Positions 1 through 6,874 of a stretch of 7,932 nucleotides of DNA are shown here, piece by piece. This DNA is from an uncultured Bacteroidota bacterium (lineage in GTDB: Bacteria; Bacteroidota; Bacteroidia; Chitinophagales; Chitinophagaceae), in assembly GCA_903851455.1 (NCBI GenBank), contig CAINOM010000289.1, positions 1 to 7,932 of the forward strand. Direction: 5' to 3'. Under the pieces are notes generated by a model. It was not told where the DNA came from and did no database searches. It saw only the letters and a list, made by a program, of their open reading frames with translations. Both the position numbers and the translations under genes were made by a program. The first letter of the stretch is position 1. Every line of letters starts with the position of its first letter.

Positions 1-109
1 CCTTTGTCTCATTTCGGTCTGGCTAGAAAGCACTGACCTGAATTACCCCTAATTGAAATGAAAATCCTTAATATCTTTTATTCATCTACCGCTTATTTCC
101 TTTCTGATA

Positions 110-140
110 CAAAGGTATTGGATAACTTTTGATTAACCAA
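110..140 (-). promoter_or_regulatory. Bacteroidota-type promoter reading off the left edge
   Basis: On the minus strand a TTG (138-140) is followed by a 20-nt spacer and then TACCTTTG (110-117), an exact match to the Bacteroidota primary sigma -7 consensus TAnnTTTG. Transcription would start near position 103-106 and run left, giving a leader of about 90 nt before the ATG at 10-12. It lies well downstream of the yidC terminator, so it should serve an independent gene outside the window. Confidence 0.65.
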
Positions 141-188
141 GTGTTAACCAGTCGTTTTGAAATAATTTGCCTGTAATTAACGAAGTTA

Positions 189-218
189 GGGGTGATTGAA
201 TGATTTTCCGGGGTGATT
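189..218. repeat. Pair of 9-bp direct repeats upstream of the leftward promoter
   Basis: The sequence GGGGTGATT occurs at 189-197 and again at 210-218, 21 bp apart, which is two helical turns. It lies about 50-80 bp upstream of the -33 element of the leftward promoter, where an activator could bind. A regulatory role is inference only. Confidence 0.3.
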
Positions 219-225
219 TTACATC

Positions 226-291
226 CGCCTTACCCTCCTTCGACAAGCCCAGGAGGCTCTTCGCTCTCGCACTGGGCTTGCGCTAAAGGCG
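226..291. repeat. Hairpin-forming intergenic repeat, copy A
   Basis: A nested inverted repeat. The inner arms are CAAGCCCAG (244-252) and CTGGGCTTG (272-280), a perfect 9-bp match; the outer arms are CGCCTT (226-231) and AAGGCG (286-291). Read on the minus strand, 233-259 begins GAGCCTCCTGGGCTTG and continues TCGAAGG, closely matching sequences at 7487-7513 and 7837-7859. This makes it one member of a small dispersed intergenic repeat family (REP-like). It encodes nothing obvious and is too far from yidC to be its terminator. Confidence 0.6.
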
Positions 292-403
292 AATGCGCGA
301 TCAAGTCACTCCGCATAGTGCGTTATTCAACCTCCATGATGCGGCGGGGGCCATAAAGAGTTTGCGCGGGATGATTTGTGCCGCAGCCAGACAACGCAGA
401 ATC

Positions 404-435
404 AAAAAGAGTAGTAAGGACTACCCTACTACTCT
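404..435 (-). terminator. Rho-independent terminator of yidC
   Basis: Arms 408-416 and 427-435 are perfect 9-bp complements (AGAGTAGTA/TACTACTCT) with a 10-nt loop that can form two more G-C pairs. In the minus-strand direction the stem is followed at once by a run of T residues (positions 404-408). It lies about 37 nt past the yidC stop. A second small hairpin (TTCCC-TTC-GGGAA, 459-471) abuts the stop codon but has no T tract. Confidence 0.75.
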
Positions 436-471
436 CTCGGAATTTCACTTTTGGGAAGTTCCCGAAGGGAA

Positions 472-2319
472 TTATTTTTTGTTCGACCGTGGCTGTATTT
501 TGCTACGCTCTGCCTGTAGTTTCTGCATTTCTTCGAGTCGCTGCGACCACTTCGATGGGGTCACGGGCTTGCTCTTGTTCTCCTGCAGTTGCGCATGTAT
601 AGCCTTCTCATCAATGAAGTATTTCTGGATGATGAACTGCTGTGCTATACTGAGGAGGTTACTGAATGTGTAGTAGAACGTAAGCGCCGCCGCCATCTTG
701 TTGAACACGCCCATCAGGATGATCGGGAAGATGAAGGGCATATACTTCATCATCGGGTTGTTCGGGTCCTGCGGGGTCATGTTGCGGTTGTAGATGGCCA
801 GGAACAAGCTGGAGGCCGTCATCAGCAATGTAAACAGACTGATGTGGTCACCATAGAACGGTATACTGAAACCGAAGTTGCACACGCTGTCGTAGGTAGA
901 AAGGTCATTGCACCACAGGAAGTGCTGCTGCCTGAACTCTATGAACGACGGGAACATATAATACATGGAAAGCAGTATGGGCAACTGGAACAGCATAGGC
1001 AGACAGCCACCCAGCGGGTTCACCCCGGCACTCTTGTAGAGCTTCATCTGCTCCATGCTGAACTTCTGCTGGTCGTCGCCGATCTTGGCACGCAGTTCAT
1101 CCAGTTCCGGCTTCAGCACGCGCATCTTGGCACTGGAGAGGTAGCTCTTGTAAGTAAAGAATGACAGTATCAACCTGATGAATATGGTCATCAGCATAAT
1201 GATGATCGCATAGTTGCTGATAAAGCTGTTGAGGAAATAGAAGAAAGGGATAAGGGCGAATTTGTTGATGTACTTCACAAATGCCATTACACCATAGCCC
1301 AGCGGCACCATGTCTTCCATCCCTATCTTGTAAGATTGCAGGGTGTGGTAGTCGTTAGGACCGATGAACCATTTAAAGCTACCGGTCTGCAGGCCGCCGC
1401 TTGCGCGCAGCGGCAGCTCCATCTTCGCCTGGTATTGCGCCACGGTGTTTGAGTCCGCTTTCGAACTATCACCCTTTGCGGCAAATTTCAGATCCATGCG
1501 GCTGAAGCCGTCATCGGAAACCAGCGCTGTGCTGAAGTATTGTTTGCGGAAGCCCACCCAGTTGGCCGTGCCTTCGTCATGCTCTGTCTTCTCTTCTGCG
1601 CGGAGTGTGAAGTAGTCGCCATCGCCCTTCAGGTTGCGGTAGTATACCTGTGCGCCCATGCGCTCGTTGGTGATGTCTTTCTCGGTATGCAGGCCGCGCA
1701 CCTGCCATGTAAGCGGTATGCTGGTTGCCGCCATGCCACCAAGCGAAATGCTGCAATGCATCATGTAGTCATCGGCAGGCAGCGTGTACCGGACATCTAC
1801 ACTCTTGCCACCACCGAGGTCTGCAGTGAAATCAACCGTCTTGTCGCCATTCGGCTCGGTCTTTAGCACCGGCACATAATACAGCTCTGCCGTTGTGCGG
1901 CCATTATCATATGGAAGTACCGCATTGAGGCGGTTTTCGGTACCATTAAAAAGGTAGAGCGGTTTCTGGTCGTAGGTCTTGTATCCTTTTATGTTTGCAG
2001 AGACCGGGTATGCGCCCTTGCTGGAGAACTGAAGCGAAACCTTTTTGTTTTCGAGGGTCACCATCTCCGCAGTACCATTGAATGCAGGCGGCATGCTTTT
2101 GATCCGGGCTATGGCTGCTGAGTCAGTAGCAGCGGGGGCTGCCTCGGATTTTGCCACCAGGCTGCTGTCTACTCTTGTTACCTTGTTGGTGGCTATTGCA
2201 ATAGAATCGGCTATCCTTTTCTTTTCCTGAAATTGTTTTTGCTCGTGCGAATTATAAAAAAAATATCCAATAAGCAGCGCAGCTAAAAGGGCAAAACCTG
2301 TAAGTTGATTACGATCCAT
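472..2319 (-). CDS. yidC: Membrane protein insertase YidC (Oxa1 family)
   Basis: Inserts and folds inner-membrane proteins, alone or with SecYEG. The 615-residue product has the layout and length usual for Bacteroidota YidC. There is an N-terminal membrane anchor (about 5-22), a Lys/Ala/Ser-rich linker, a large periplasmic beta domain (about 80-325), and then the conserved Oxa1/60-kDa core. The core's membrane segments lie near 344-362, 368-389, 437-456, 492-511, 527-545 and 547-566. Family hallmarks are visible: the Arg in the first core helix that forms the hydrophilic groove (R382, in FIRLILSFF), the cytoplasmic helical hairpin (about 395-428), and KSAGVNPLGGCLPMLFQLP at 429-447. The tail (579-615) is rich in Lys and Arg, as expected for ribosome contact. 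The ATG at 2317-2319 sits directly before the anchor and 19 nt after a -7 promoter box, so the start is secure. A terminator separates it from the upstream surface-protein gene, so the gene appears to be transcribed alone. Identification is very sure. Confidence 0.97.
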   Translation of the reverse strand: MDRNQLTGFALLAALLIGYFFYNSHEQKQFQEKKRIADSIAIATNKVTRVDSSLVAKSEAAPAATDSAAIARIKSMPPAFNGTAEMVTLENKKVSLQFSSKGAYPVSANIKGYKTYDQKPLYLFNGTENRLNAVLPYDNGRTTAELYYVPVLKTEPNGDKTVDFTADLGGGKSVDVRYTLPADDYMMHCSISLGGMAATSIPLTWQVRGLHTEKDITNERMGAQVYYRNLKGDGDYFTLRAEEKTEHDEGTANWVGFRKQYFSTALVSDDGFSRMDLKFAAKGDSSKADSNTVAQYQAKMELPLRASGGLQTGSFKWFIGPNDYHTLQSYKIGMEDMVPLGYGVMAFVKYINKFALIPFFYFLNSFISNYAIIIMLMTIFIRLILSFFTYKSYLSSAKMRVLKPELDELRAKIGDDQQKFSMEQMKLYKSAGVNPLGGCLPMLFQLPILLSMYYMFPSFIEFRQQHFLWCNDLSTYDSVCNFGFSIPFYGDHISLFTLLMTASSLFLAIYNRNMTPQDPNNPMMKYMPFIFPIILMGVFNKMAAALTFYYTFSNLLSIAQQFIIQKYFIDEKAIHAQLQENKSKPVTPSKWSQRLEEMQKLQAERSKIQPRSNKK

Positions 2320-2338
2320 GAATTCTCAAATGAGGGCG

Positions 2339-2346
2339 CAAAGGTA
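2339..2346 (-). promoter_or_regulatory. Probable -7 element of the yidC promoter
   Basis: TACCTTTG on the minus strand is an exact match to the TAnnTTTG element and is identical to the -7 box at 110-117. It lies 19 nt before the yidC ATG, so the leader would be only about 14-16 nt. No TTG is seen at the expected -33 distance (around 2366-2370), so the promoter may be weak or activator-dependent. Confidence 0.45.
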
Positions 2347-2466
2347 GCGCATTTACGGTTATTGTTATCCCGTAATGATTAAATAACCCCCATATTTACC
2401 TATTAACGACCGACTCCCGGGCGGCATTAACCTATTATACTGATACTTATATAACTAAACAAATAC

Positions 2467-2495
2467 AAAAAGGGCCGGTGTTGCTACCAGCCCTT
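2467..2495 (-). terminator. Rho-independent terminator of the large surface-protein gene
   Basis: In the minus-strand direction AAGGGCTGGT (2486-2495) pairs with ACCGGCCCTT (2470-2479) over 10 bp, with a 6-nt loop and a TTTTT run after the stem. The one non-Watson-Crick pair is G-U on the minus strand but would be a C-A mismatch on the plus strand, which supports the minus direction. It starts 23 nt after the stop codon. Confidence 0.88.
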
Positions 2496-2517
2496 CCGTT
2501 TTGAAATAGGTTACTGA

Positions 2518-5500
2518 CTACTGGAGCACAAAATGAAGCACCTTGGTTTCATTGCCGCTCTTTATGTTCAGCAGGTACATGCCACTTGTAAAGGAGCTCA
2601 GGGATACCTGCTCGTTGATGATGCCGCCGGTAGCAATAGTATTGTTGCTGTAAACTACCTGGCCCAGCATATTGGTGATCTCGTAAGTTACCACTGCATC
2701 CTTAGTGCTACCAAGTGCGCCTTTCACTACAAATGCGCCCCTGTTCGGATTAGGGAACATATTGGCTACCATTGGTAATGCATCTACAACGATATGTGTA
2801 GTATTTGCTTCGCCATTGCTGGTGGTGTGTGTAATGATAACTTCACCCGGAGCAACCGCGCTTACCAGGCCATTAGCATCTACAGTAGCAATATTATTAT
2901 CGCTGCTGGTCCACTCACCATTTACAGTCTCATCTGCTACACTCACTATGCCACCAACCGTTGTTGTAGTTGTGCCATGGCTATGTGGCGCTGCAGTAGC
3001 GGTTATCACCTTTGTAGAGAACGCAGTGCATCCGGCGCCATTGGTAACAATGTAGTTGATGTTGGTGCTGCCAGAAATACCTATGGCCGTTACATGGCCG
3101 GTAGCATCTACAGTCATTAATGCAGGGTTACCGCTGGTCCATACACCGCCGCCGGTTACATCAGCGAGGTTAATACCAGGTCCGGCATGAGATACTGTGG
3201 ATGGGCCGGTGATAGCCGCAGGCGCTGCCGGTGATGCATTAACGGTTACTACTGTAGTTGTGTAGCAGCCGGTGTTGAGCAGGTAAGTGATGGTAGTAGT
3301 ACCAGCAGATATAGCTGTTAAATTGCCCGAGGCATTGATGGTTGCTACCGAAGTAGTGGTGCTGGTCCAGGAAAGACCGGGATTGGTAGCGTCAGTAAGA
3401 TGCGTAACGGTGCCGGTACAAACAGTCAGCACACCACCGATCGGAGTTGGCGTAGTATTAATAGTAACTGTGTAGTTCTTAAAGCAGCCGGTAGTAGGTA
3501 AAGTATAAGTAGCGATCATAGATCCTGCTGCGATACCTGTTACATTGCCACCTCCGTCTATAGTACCAAATGCATTGCTGCCGGTCCAAACGCCGCCGGC
3601 AACAAGGTCGGTAAGCGCGATGGAGTAAGTAGTGCACACCTTGATGGGGCCGGAGATGTTGGAAGGATTAGCGTTAACAGTAACCAGTTGTACCGCCCTG
3701 CAGGCAGATGTGGTATAAGTGATGTTGGCAGAACCGGTGAGGATGCCGGTAACGATGCCGTAAACGTTGACAGAGACCGTTGACGGATTGCTGCTGCTCC
3801 ACGTACCGCCGCCTGCTGCATCAGTCAGGTTAGACGTAGCGCCCTGGCAAACTGCAGGAACACCTGTAATAGGAGGAAGACCTGCACCTACAGTAACAAC
3901 GGCTGTTCTTACACAACCTGATGCTATCGTATAAGAAATAGTAGCCGTACCTGCACTGACACCGGTAACTACGCCTGTAGAACCTATTGTAGCGATGGCT
4001 GGTGTACCGCTGCTCCATGTTCCGCCCGGAGAAGCATCGCCAAGGCTGGTAGGCCAACCGGCACAGGTAGAAAGCGTACCGGTGATCGGTAATATAGCGT
4101 TAACTGTAGCGGTTACACTTGTTTTGCAACCGTTGCCGTCTATATAATAGATGGTTGAAGTGCCGCCGTTTACACCAGTCACCGTACCATCCGAACCTAC
4201 AGCGGCTACAGATGGGCTGCCGCTGTTCCATGCACCTGCACCAGCCGGATCAGCCAGTACGAAAGAGCTGCCTGCGCAAACCGGTGTATTGCCGGTGATA
4301 CCCGGAGGTAAAGGAAGTGTATTGACAGTTGTTGTAATGTAGCAGCCTGTCGACACCGAGTAAGTGATCGTAGTGCTGCCGGTAGAATGACCGCCGGTAA
4401 CTACGCCTGAGTTGGTAACCTTTGCAATAGACGTATCATGCGATGTCCAGGAAACGCCACCGGGCGTAGCATCTGTCAAAAATACTGATGCGCCAAGACA
4501 AACGTTAGATGGACCGGTAATAGGAGCCGGCAGATCAGAAACGGTAATGTTGCGTACAGAAGCACAACCAGATGGTATCTGGTACGAAATAGTCGCTATG
4601 CCCGGAGTGTTGGCAGTAACATTCCCTAAAGCATCCAGGGTAATATTTGAGCTCGAGGTAACCCACAGGCCGCCCGGAGCGATATCAGTATAAGAAGCTG
4701 AGAAGCCTTTGCAAATGCTGGACGGTCCTACTATGCCGGCAGGATTTGCATTAACCGTTACCACCAGAGTAGCTGTACAGCCGGAAGTATTGGTATAAGA
4801 AATAAGTACGGGGCTGGCCACAACACCTGTCAATATGCCGGTGCTGGCAGTGATCAATGCCGCCGCTGGTATGCTGCTGGTCCATACGCCGCCACCCAGT
4901 ATGTTAGAAAGAGTGATGGTACCACCGATACAAACTGTATTGGCGCCTAAGATCGGGGAAATCGAGTTAACAGTAACATGTATATCTGTGGTCGCAGTGT
5001 TCGTACCATCTGATATCTGAACGGTAAACAGATCGGTGCCGCTGAAGCCCGCAGCAGGTGTGTATGAAAATCCGTAGGGGGTCAGGTTACCACCAAGAGA
5101 AGTAGCAGGAGGGCCTACGGTAACAGTACCATTTGATGGGCCGGATATTATAGTCCATGTTTCCAGGTTGCCCGGATCAAGGTCATTGATCTGTAGAAGA
5201 GTATTGATTGGTGTAGCAACAGAATTCTCGCATACTACCAGGCTCTGTGTGCCGCCATGTGTAAAGGTAGGTGCGTGAATGATCGTTCCGATTGGAGTGA
5301 TGGTTACCACGCCGTTGCCGTAATTGCCGCCTTGTGTAAAAGAAACAGAAGATGTGCCGTCGCCTGCGTACGATGAACCGCCACCGCCGCCGCCCTGGGC
5401 ATCAGAACCAGCGCCTCCGCCAAAGTAGCCGCCGCCGCCGCCGCCGCCATTTCCGGCAGCATTGATGTCACCGCCTACGCCGGGAGAACCAATATTTCCG

Positions 5501-6084
5501 GTGCCATTCTCGCCTGTGCCGCCACCAGTTTGTGTACCACCGCCTGCAGCTGTGCCGTCAGACAAGCCGGATGCGCCCGTGAGCCCACCGCCATCGCCGC
5601 CGGCAAAGTTCATACCGCCGCCACCGCCGCCGCCTGCAACAAGCACGCGGCTAAACAGGTCGGTACCGGGATAGCGGATGTCGGAAGCACCGCCCCCGCC
5701 GCCTGCAAAGGTAGCATCAGCGCCTGCAAATGCACCACCGCCATTGTAGCCGAGTGTGGTACCGCCTCCGTTATCTATGGAGTTGTCTCCTTGCCCGCCC
5801 ACATATACGTAGATCGTTTGTCCCGGAGTCACGGCCAGCGTGGCAGATGTTGTACCACCGCCGCCGCCTATGCCCAGGTCGCCATTACCACCTGATGCGC
5901 CGGAGACGGATATATGCAGCGAGGTTATCCCGCCGGGCACAACGTATGTCTGCACACTACCCGTGTAATTAAATGTCGTAGTTGCGGTTGCCCTCGCGGC
6001 ATTTCCTGCGCCGAGAAGAGTCGCTACAGCCAGCGCACAATAACCGGTCATTTTTTTTAACCCGAGTGTAAATCTGTTCACCAT
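2518..6084 (-). CDS. T9SS-sorted surface protein: glycine-rich head, Ig-like repeat stalk
   Basis: Predicted secreted, surface-anchored protein of 1188 residues. In order it has a signal peptide (about 1-32, ending ARA before T33), a glycine-rich domain (about 35-265) with runs of six to seven Gly and a GGGGGGSSYAG motif like Gly_rich (PF12810-type) domains, and a cadherin/Ig-like domain (about 268-373, with YTPAAGFSGTDLF). Next come ten Big_2-like repeats (about 374-1104) with the recurring pattern I-x-GP-x-x-VC-x-G, L-x-D, GG-x-W-x-S, G-x-VTG, I-x-Y, GC, TVN. It ends in a type A T9SS C-terminal domain (1105-1188) with PNPNRGAF and GMYLLNI. By family knowledge, Sec exports it, T9SS moves it across the outer membrane, and the tail is removed on attachment. 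Such stalks usually serve adhesion or gliding, but no enzymatic or ligand-binding domain is visible, so the role is unknown. The ATG at 6082-6084 gives the basic region NRFTLGLKK ahead of the hydrophobic core; an internal Met at residue 12 is a less likely start. Architecture is sure, function is not. Confidence 0.93.
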   Translation of the reverse strand: MVNRFTLGLKKMTGYCALAVATLLGAGNAARATATTTFNYTGSVQTYVVPGGITSLHISVSGASGGNGDLGIGGGGGTTSATLAVTPGQTIYVYVGGQGDNSIDNGGGTTLGYNGGGAFAGADATFAGGGGGASDIRYPGTDLFSRVLVAGGGGGGGMNFAGGDGGGLTGASGLSDGTAAGGGTQTGGGTGENGTGNIGSPGVGGDINAAGNGGGGGGGYFGGGAGSDAQGGGGGGSSYAGDGTSSVSFTQGGNYGNGVVTITPIGTIIHAPTFTHGGTQSLVVCENSVATPINTLLQINDLDPGNLETWTIISGPSNGTVTVGPPATSLGGNLTPYGFSYTPAAGFSGTDLFTVQISDGTNTATTDIHVTVNSISPILGANTVCIGGTITLSNILGGGVWTSSIPAAALITASTGILTGVVASPVLISYTNTSGCTATLVVTVNANPAGIVGPSSICKGFSASYTDIAPGGLWVTSSSNITLDALGNVTANTPGIATISYQIPSGCASVRNITVSDLPAPITGPSNVCLGASVFLTDATPGGVSWTSHDTSIAKVTNSGVVTGGHSTGSTTITYSVSTGCYITTTVNTLPLPPGITGNTPVCAGSSFVLADPAGAGAWNSGSPSVAAVGSDGTVTGVNGGTSTIYYIDGNGCKTSVTATVNAILPITGTLSTCAGWPTSLGDASPGGTWSSGTPAIATIGSTGVVTGVSAGTATISYTIASGCVRTAVVTVGAGLPPITGVPAVCQGATSNLTDAAGGGTWSSSNPSTVSVNVYGIVTGILTGSANITYTTSACRAVQLVTVNANPSNISGPIKVCTTYSIALTDLVAGGVWTGSNAFGTIDGGGNVTGIAAGSMIATYTLPTTGCFKNYTVTINTTPTPIGGVLTVCTGTVTHLTDATNPGLSWTSTTTSVATINASGNLTAISAGTTTITYLLNTGCYTTTVVTVNASPAAPAAITGPSTVSHAGPGINLADVTGGGVWTSGNPALMTVDATGHVTAIGISGSTNINYIVTNGAGCTAFSTKVITATAAPHSHGTTTTTVGGIVSVADETVNGEWTSSDNNIATVDANGLVSAVAPGEVIITHTTSNGEANTTHIVVDALPMVANMFPNPNRGAFVVKGALGSTKDAVVTYEITNMLGQVVYSNNTIATGGIINEQVSLSSFTSGMYLLNIKSGNETKVLHFVLQ
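2773..4965 (-). repeat. Ten tandem Ig-like (Big_2-type) repeats within the surface protein
   Basis: These are protein-level repeats of about 70-80 residues. Repeat starts are near residues 374, 449, 520, 593, 665, 737, 808, 879, 953 and 1034. Repeats 1-8 each carry two Cys about 50 residues apart (385/436, 458/507, 529/581, 603/653, 674/724, 746/795, 817/867, 889/940), one near each end, well placed for one disulfide per domain. Repeat 9 keeps only the second Cys (1019) and repeat 10 has none. The nucleotide sequences have diverged, so this is an old array and not a recent tandem amplification. Confidence 0.88.
5428..5448 (-). repeat. (GCC)7 trinucleotide tract in the glycine-rich coding region
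   Basis: Seven perfect GCC triplets on the plus strand, read as GGC on the coding strand, encode Gly213-Gly219. Shorter GCC/ACC runs occur near 5380-5395 and 5618-5635. Changes in copy number would keep the frame and alter only the length of the Gly run. Confidence 0.85.
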
Positions 6085-6190
6085 AAATGTTTGTTTTAAA
6101 TAAAATTTGCTCTGAGAAAATTCGACCTCAAAATGGACTCACAATATAACACGCATCCTAACAAAACACTCACATTTTATATGTTTTTTT

Positions 6191-6209
6191 TGTTACCGTT
6201 CGGTTAACA
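6191..6209. promoter_or_regulatory. Imperfect inverted repeat between divergent genes
   Basis: TGTTACCG and CGGTTAACA flank a central TT, giving a near-palindrome with one bulged A. It sits in the 246-bp gap between the divergently transcribed surface-protein gene and the small secreted-protein gene, about 42 bp before the -33 element of the latter. It could be an operator; nothing else supports that. Confidence 0.25.
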
Positions 6210-6250
6210 TACATTTTTCGCTACAGCGTGCCACATAACTTACCAAATAG

Positions 6251-6280
6251 TTGTACATTCAGGTTTAGTTTCTATTTTTG
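6251..6280 (+). promoter_or_regulatory. Promoter of the small secreted-protein gene
   Basis: TTG (6251-6253), a 19-nt spacer and TATTTTTG (6273-6280) form a full match to the Bacteroidota -33/-7 consensus. Transcription would begin near 6284-6287, giving a leader of about 45 nt before the ATG at 6331. The leader ends in an A-rich stretch, typical of translation starts in this phylum. Confidence 0.7.
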
Positions 6281-6330
6281 AATCCCGCAGTGAGGGCCAC
6301 TCCTCGCCAAAAAGGCAAAATAAAAAACAT

Positions 6331-6807
6331 ATGAAAAACATTGTTTTATTTTTAGCAATCTCTTTGACCGTTTTTGCTCCACGCACATCACATGCCCAGT
6401 ATAATTTCGCATTGGTGGAACTGGAGAAACTAACCAGCAAGAATTCCAGCGATTTCGATACCTATGTGATGGAGAAGGACTATACCATCCAGAGTAAAAC
6501 CTCTACCCAGGTCCTCAAAATATACCTGAGCGATAAGCCATCGGCCGATGGAACGAAAAACATAATAACCCGCTACCAGGTACCTAACGCATCCTGCAAG
6601 ATCGAATTCAGCACAACGGATAAGAAATACTACCTGGAGGTAAAATCAAAACTGGGCGCAATGGGCTTCAAGCTCATCAATGACGAAGTGAAGACCATCA
6701 ACGGTGCTCAGGCCCAGGTCTATCATTATTCCAATGGCCCGTTCCAGTTATCACTGAGCACCTATACTACCGACCACAACTGGTATGTAGTGGAGATACA
6801 CGTCTGA
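6331..6807 (+). CDS. Secreted protein of unknown function
   Basis: I do not recognise a family for this 158-residue protein. It begins with a clear signal peptide: MKN, a hydrophobic core (IVLFLAISLTVFA), then SHA before a likely cleavage at about residue 22/23, so it should be periplasmic or exported. There is no Cys just after the cleavage site, so it is not a lipoprotein. The mature part of about 136 residues is Lys-rich, has one Cys (in NASCKIEF), and alternates hydrophobic and polar residues (for example LKIYLSDK, KYYLEVKSK, NWYVVEIHV) in a way that suggests a small beta-rich domain. It has its own consensus promoter, lies divergent from the large surface-protein gene and convergent with the DUF1697 gene. 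No T9SS tail is present. That it is a real gene is well supported; its function is unknown. Confidence 0.85.
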   Translation: MKNIVLFLAISLTVFAPRTSHAQYNFALVELEKLTSKNSSDFDTYVMEKDYTIQSKTSTQVLKIYLSDKPSADGTKNIITRYQVPNASCKIEFSTTDKKYYLEVKSKLGAMGFKLINDEVKTINGAQAQVYHYSNGPFQLSLSTYTTDHNWYVVEIHV

Positions 6808-6809
6808 GG

Positions 6810-6840
6810 AAATTCAAAATTCAATAGCCAAAATTCAAAA
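6810..6840. repeat. Short A/T-rich direct repeat
   Basis: AAATTCAAAA occurs at 6810-6819 and 6831-6840, 21 bp apart, just after the stop of the secreted-protein gene. Such low-complexity repeats are common between Bacteroidota genes. No function is evident. Confidence 0.5.
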
Positions 6841-6874
6841 AGGAGCTGGCCACCAATCCGCGGCTTATAGCTCC
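6836..6874 (-). terminator. Possible terminator overlapping the DUF1697 stop codon
   Basis: On the minus strand GGAGCT (6869-6874) pairs with AGCTCC (6842-6847), and a shorter GCC/GGC pair can form inside. The outer stem is followed by TTTTT (6837-6841). The stop codon (6865-6867) lies within the hairpin loop. The 6-bp outer stem and long interior make this weaker than the other two terminators in the window. Confidence 0.45.

Larger units (their letters stand above)
1..471. other. Gene-free intergenic region left of yidC
   Basis: No reading frame here looks like a protein: the frames that cross it have no family motifs and the longer ones run antisense into yidC. What it does hold is a leftward promoter at 110-140, two 9-bp direct repeats at 189-197 and 210-218, a hairpin repeat at 226-291, and the yidC terminator at 404-435. 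The part at 292-400 is GC-rich with several short inverted repeats but nothing I can name. The first ATG downstream of the leftward promoter that stays open to the window edge is on the minus strand at 10-12 (codons for M-R-Q-R), so the neighbouring gene may begin there, but four codons are too few to call it. Confidence 0.7.

Noticed and set aside
293..673. Open frame of 126 codons on the plus strand
   Set aside because: It crosses the yidC terminator and runs antisense into the yidC 3' end; composition is Cys/Ser/Phe-rich without motifs, as expected for a shadow frame.
589..1866. Several plus-strand open frames opposite yidC
   Set aside because: All are antisense to a certain gene, show skewed composition (His/Val/Glu-rich) and have no family motifs.
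2533..5972. Many open frames on both strands inside the surface-protein gene
   Set aside because: They arise from the repetitive Gly/Thr/Val-rich coding sequence; none has its own domain or start context.
5290..5982. Glycine-rich coding segment as a CRISPR array or satellite DNA
   Set aside because: There are no regular repeat-spacer units; the repetition comes from GGC/GGT glycine codons in one long open frame.
6141..6170. TTTTG...TATATTG on the minus strand as promoter of the surface-protein gene
   Set aside because: The spacer is only about 13 nt and the -7 box has two mismatches, so it does not fit the Bacteroidota consensus.
6240..6440. Minus-strand frame of 66 codons across the promoter and signal peptide of the secreted-protein gene
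   Set aside because: It overlaps a consensus promoter and a clear signal-peptide gene, and has no motif of its own.
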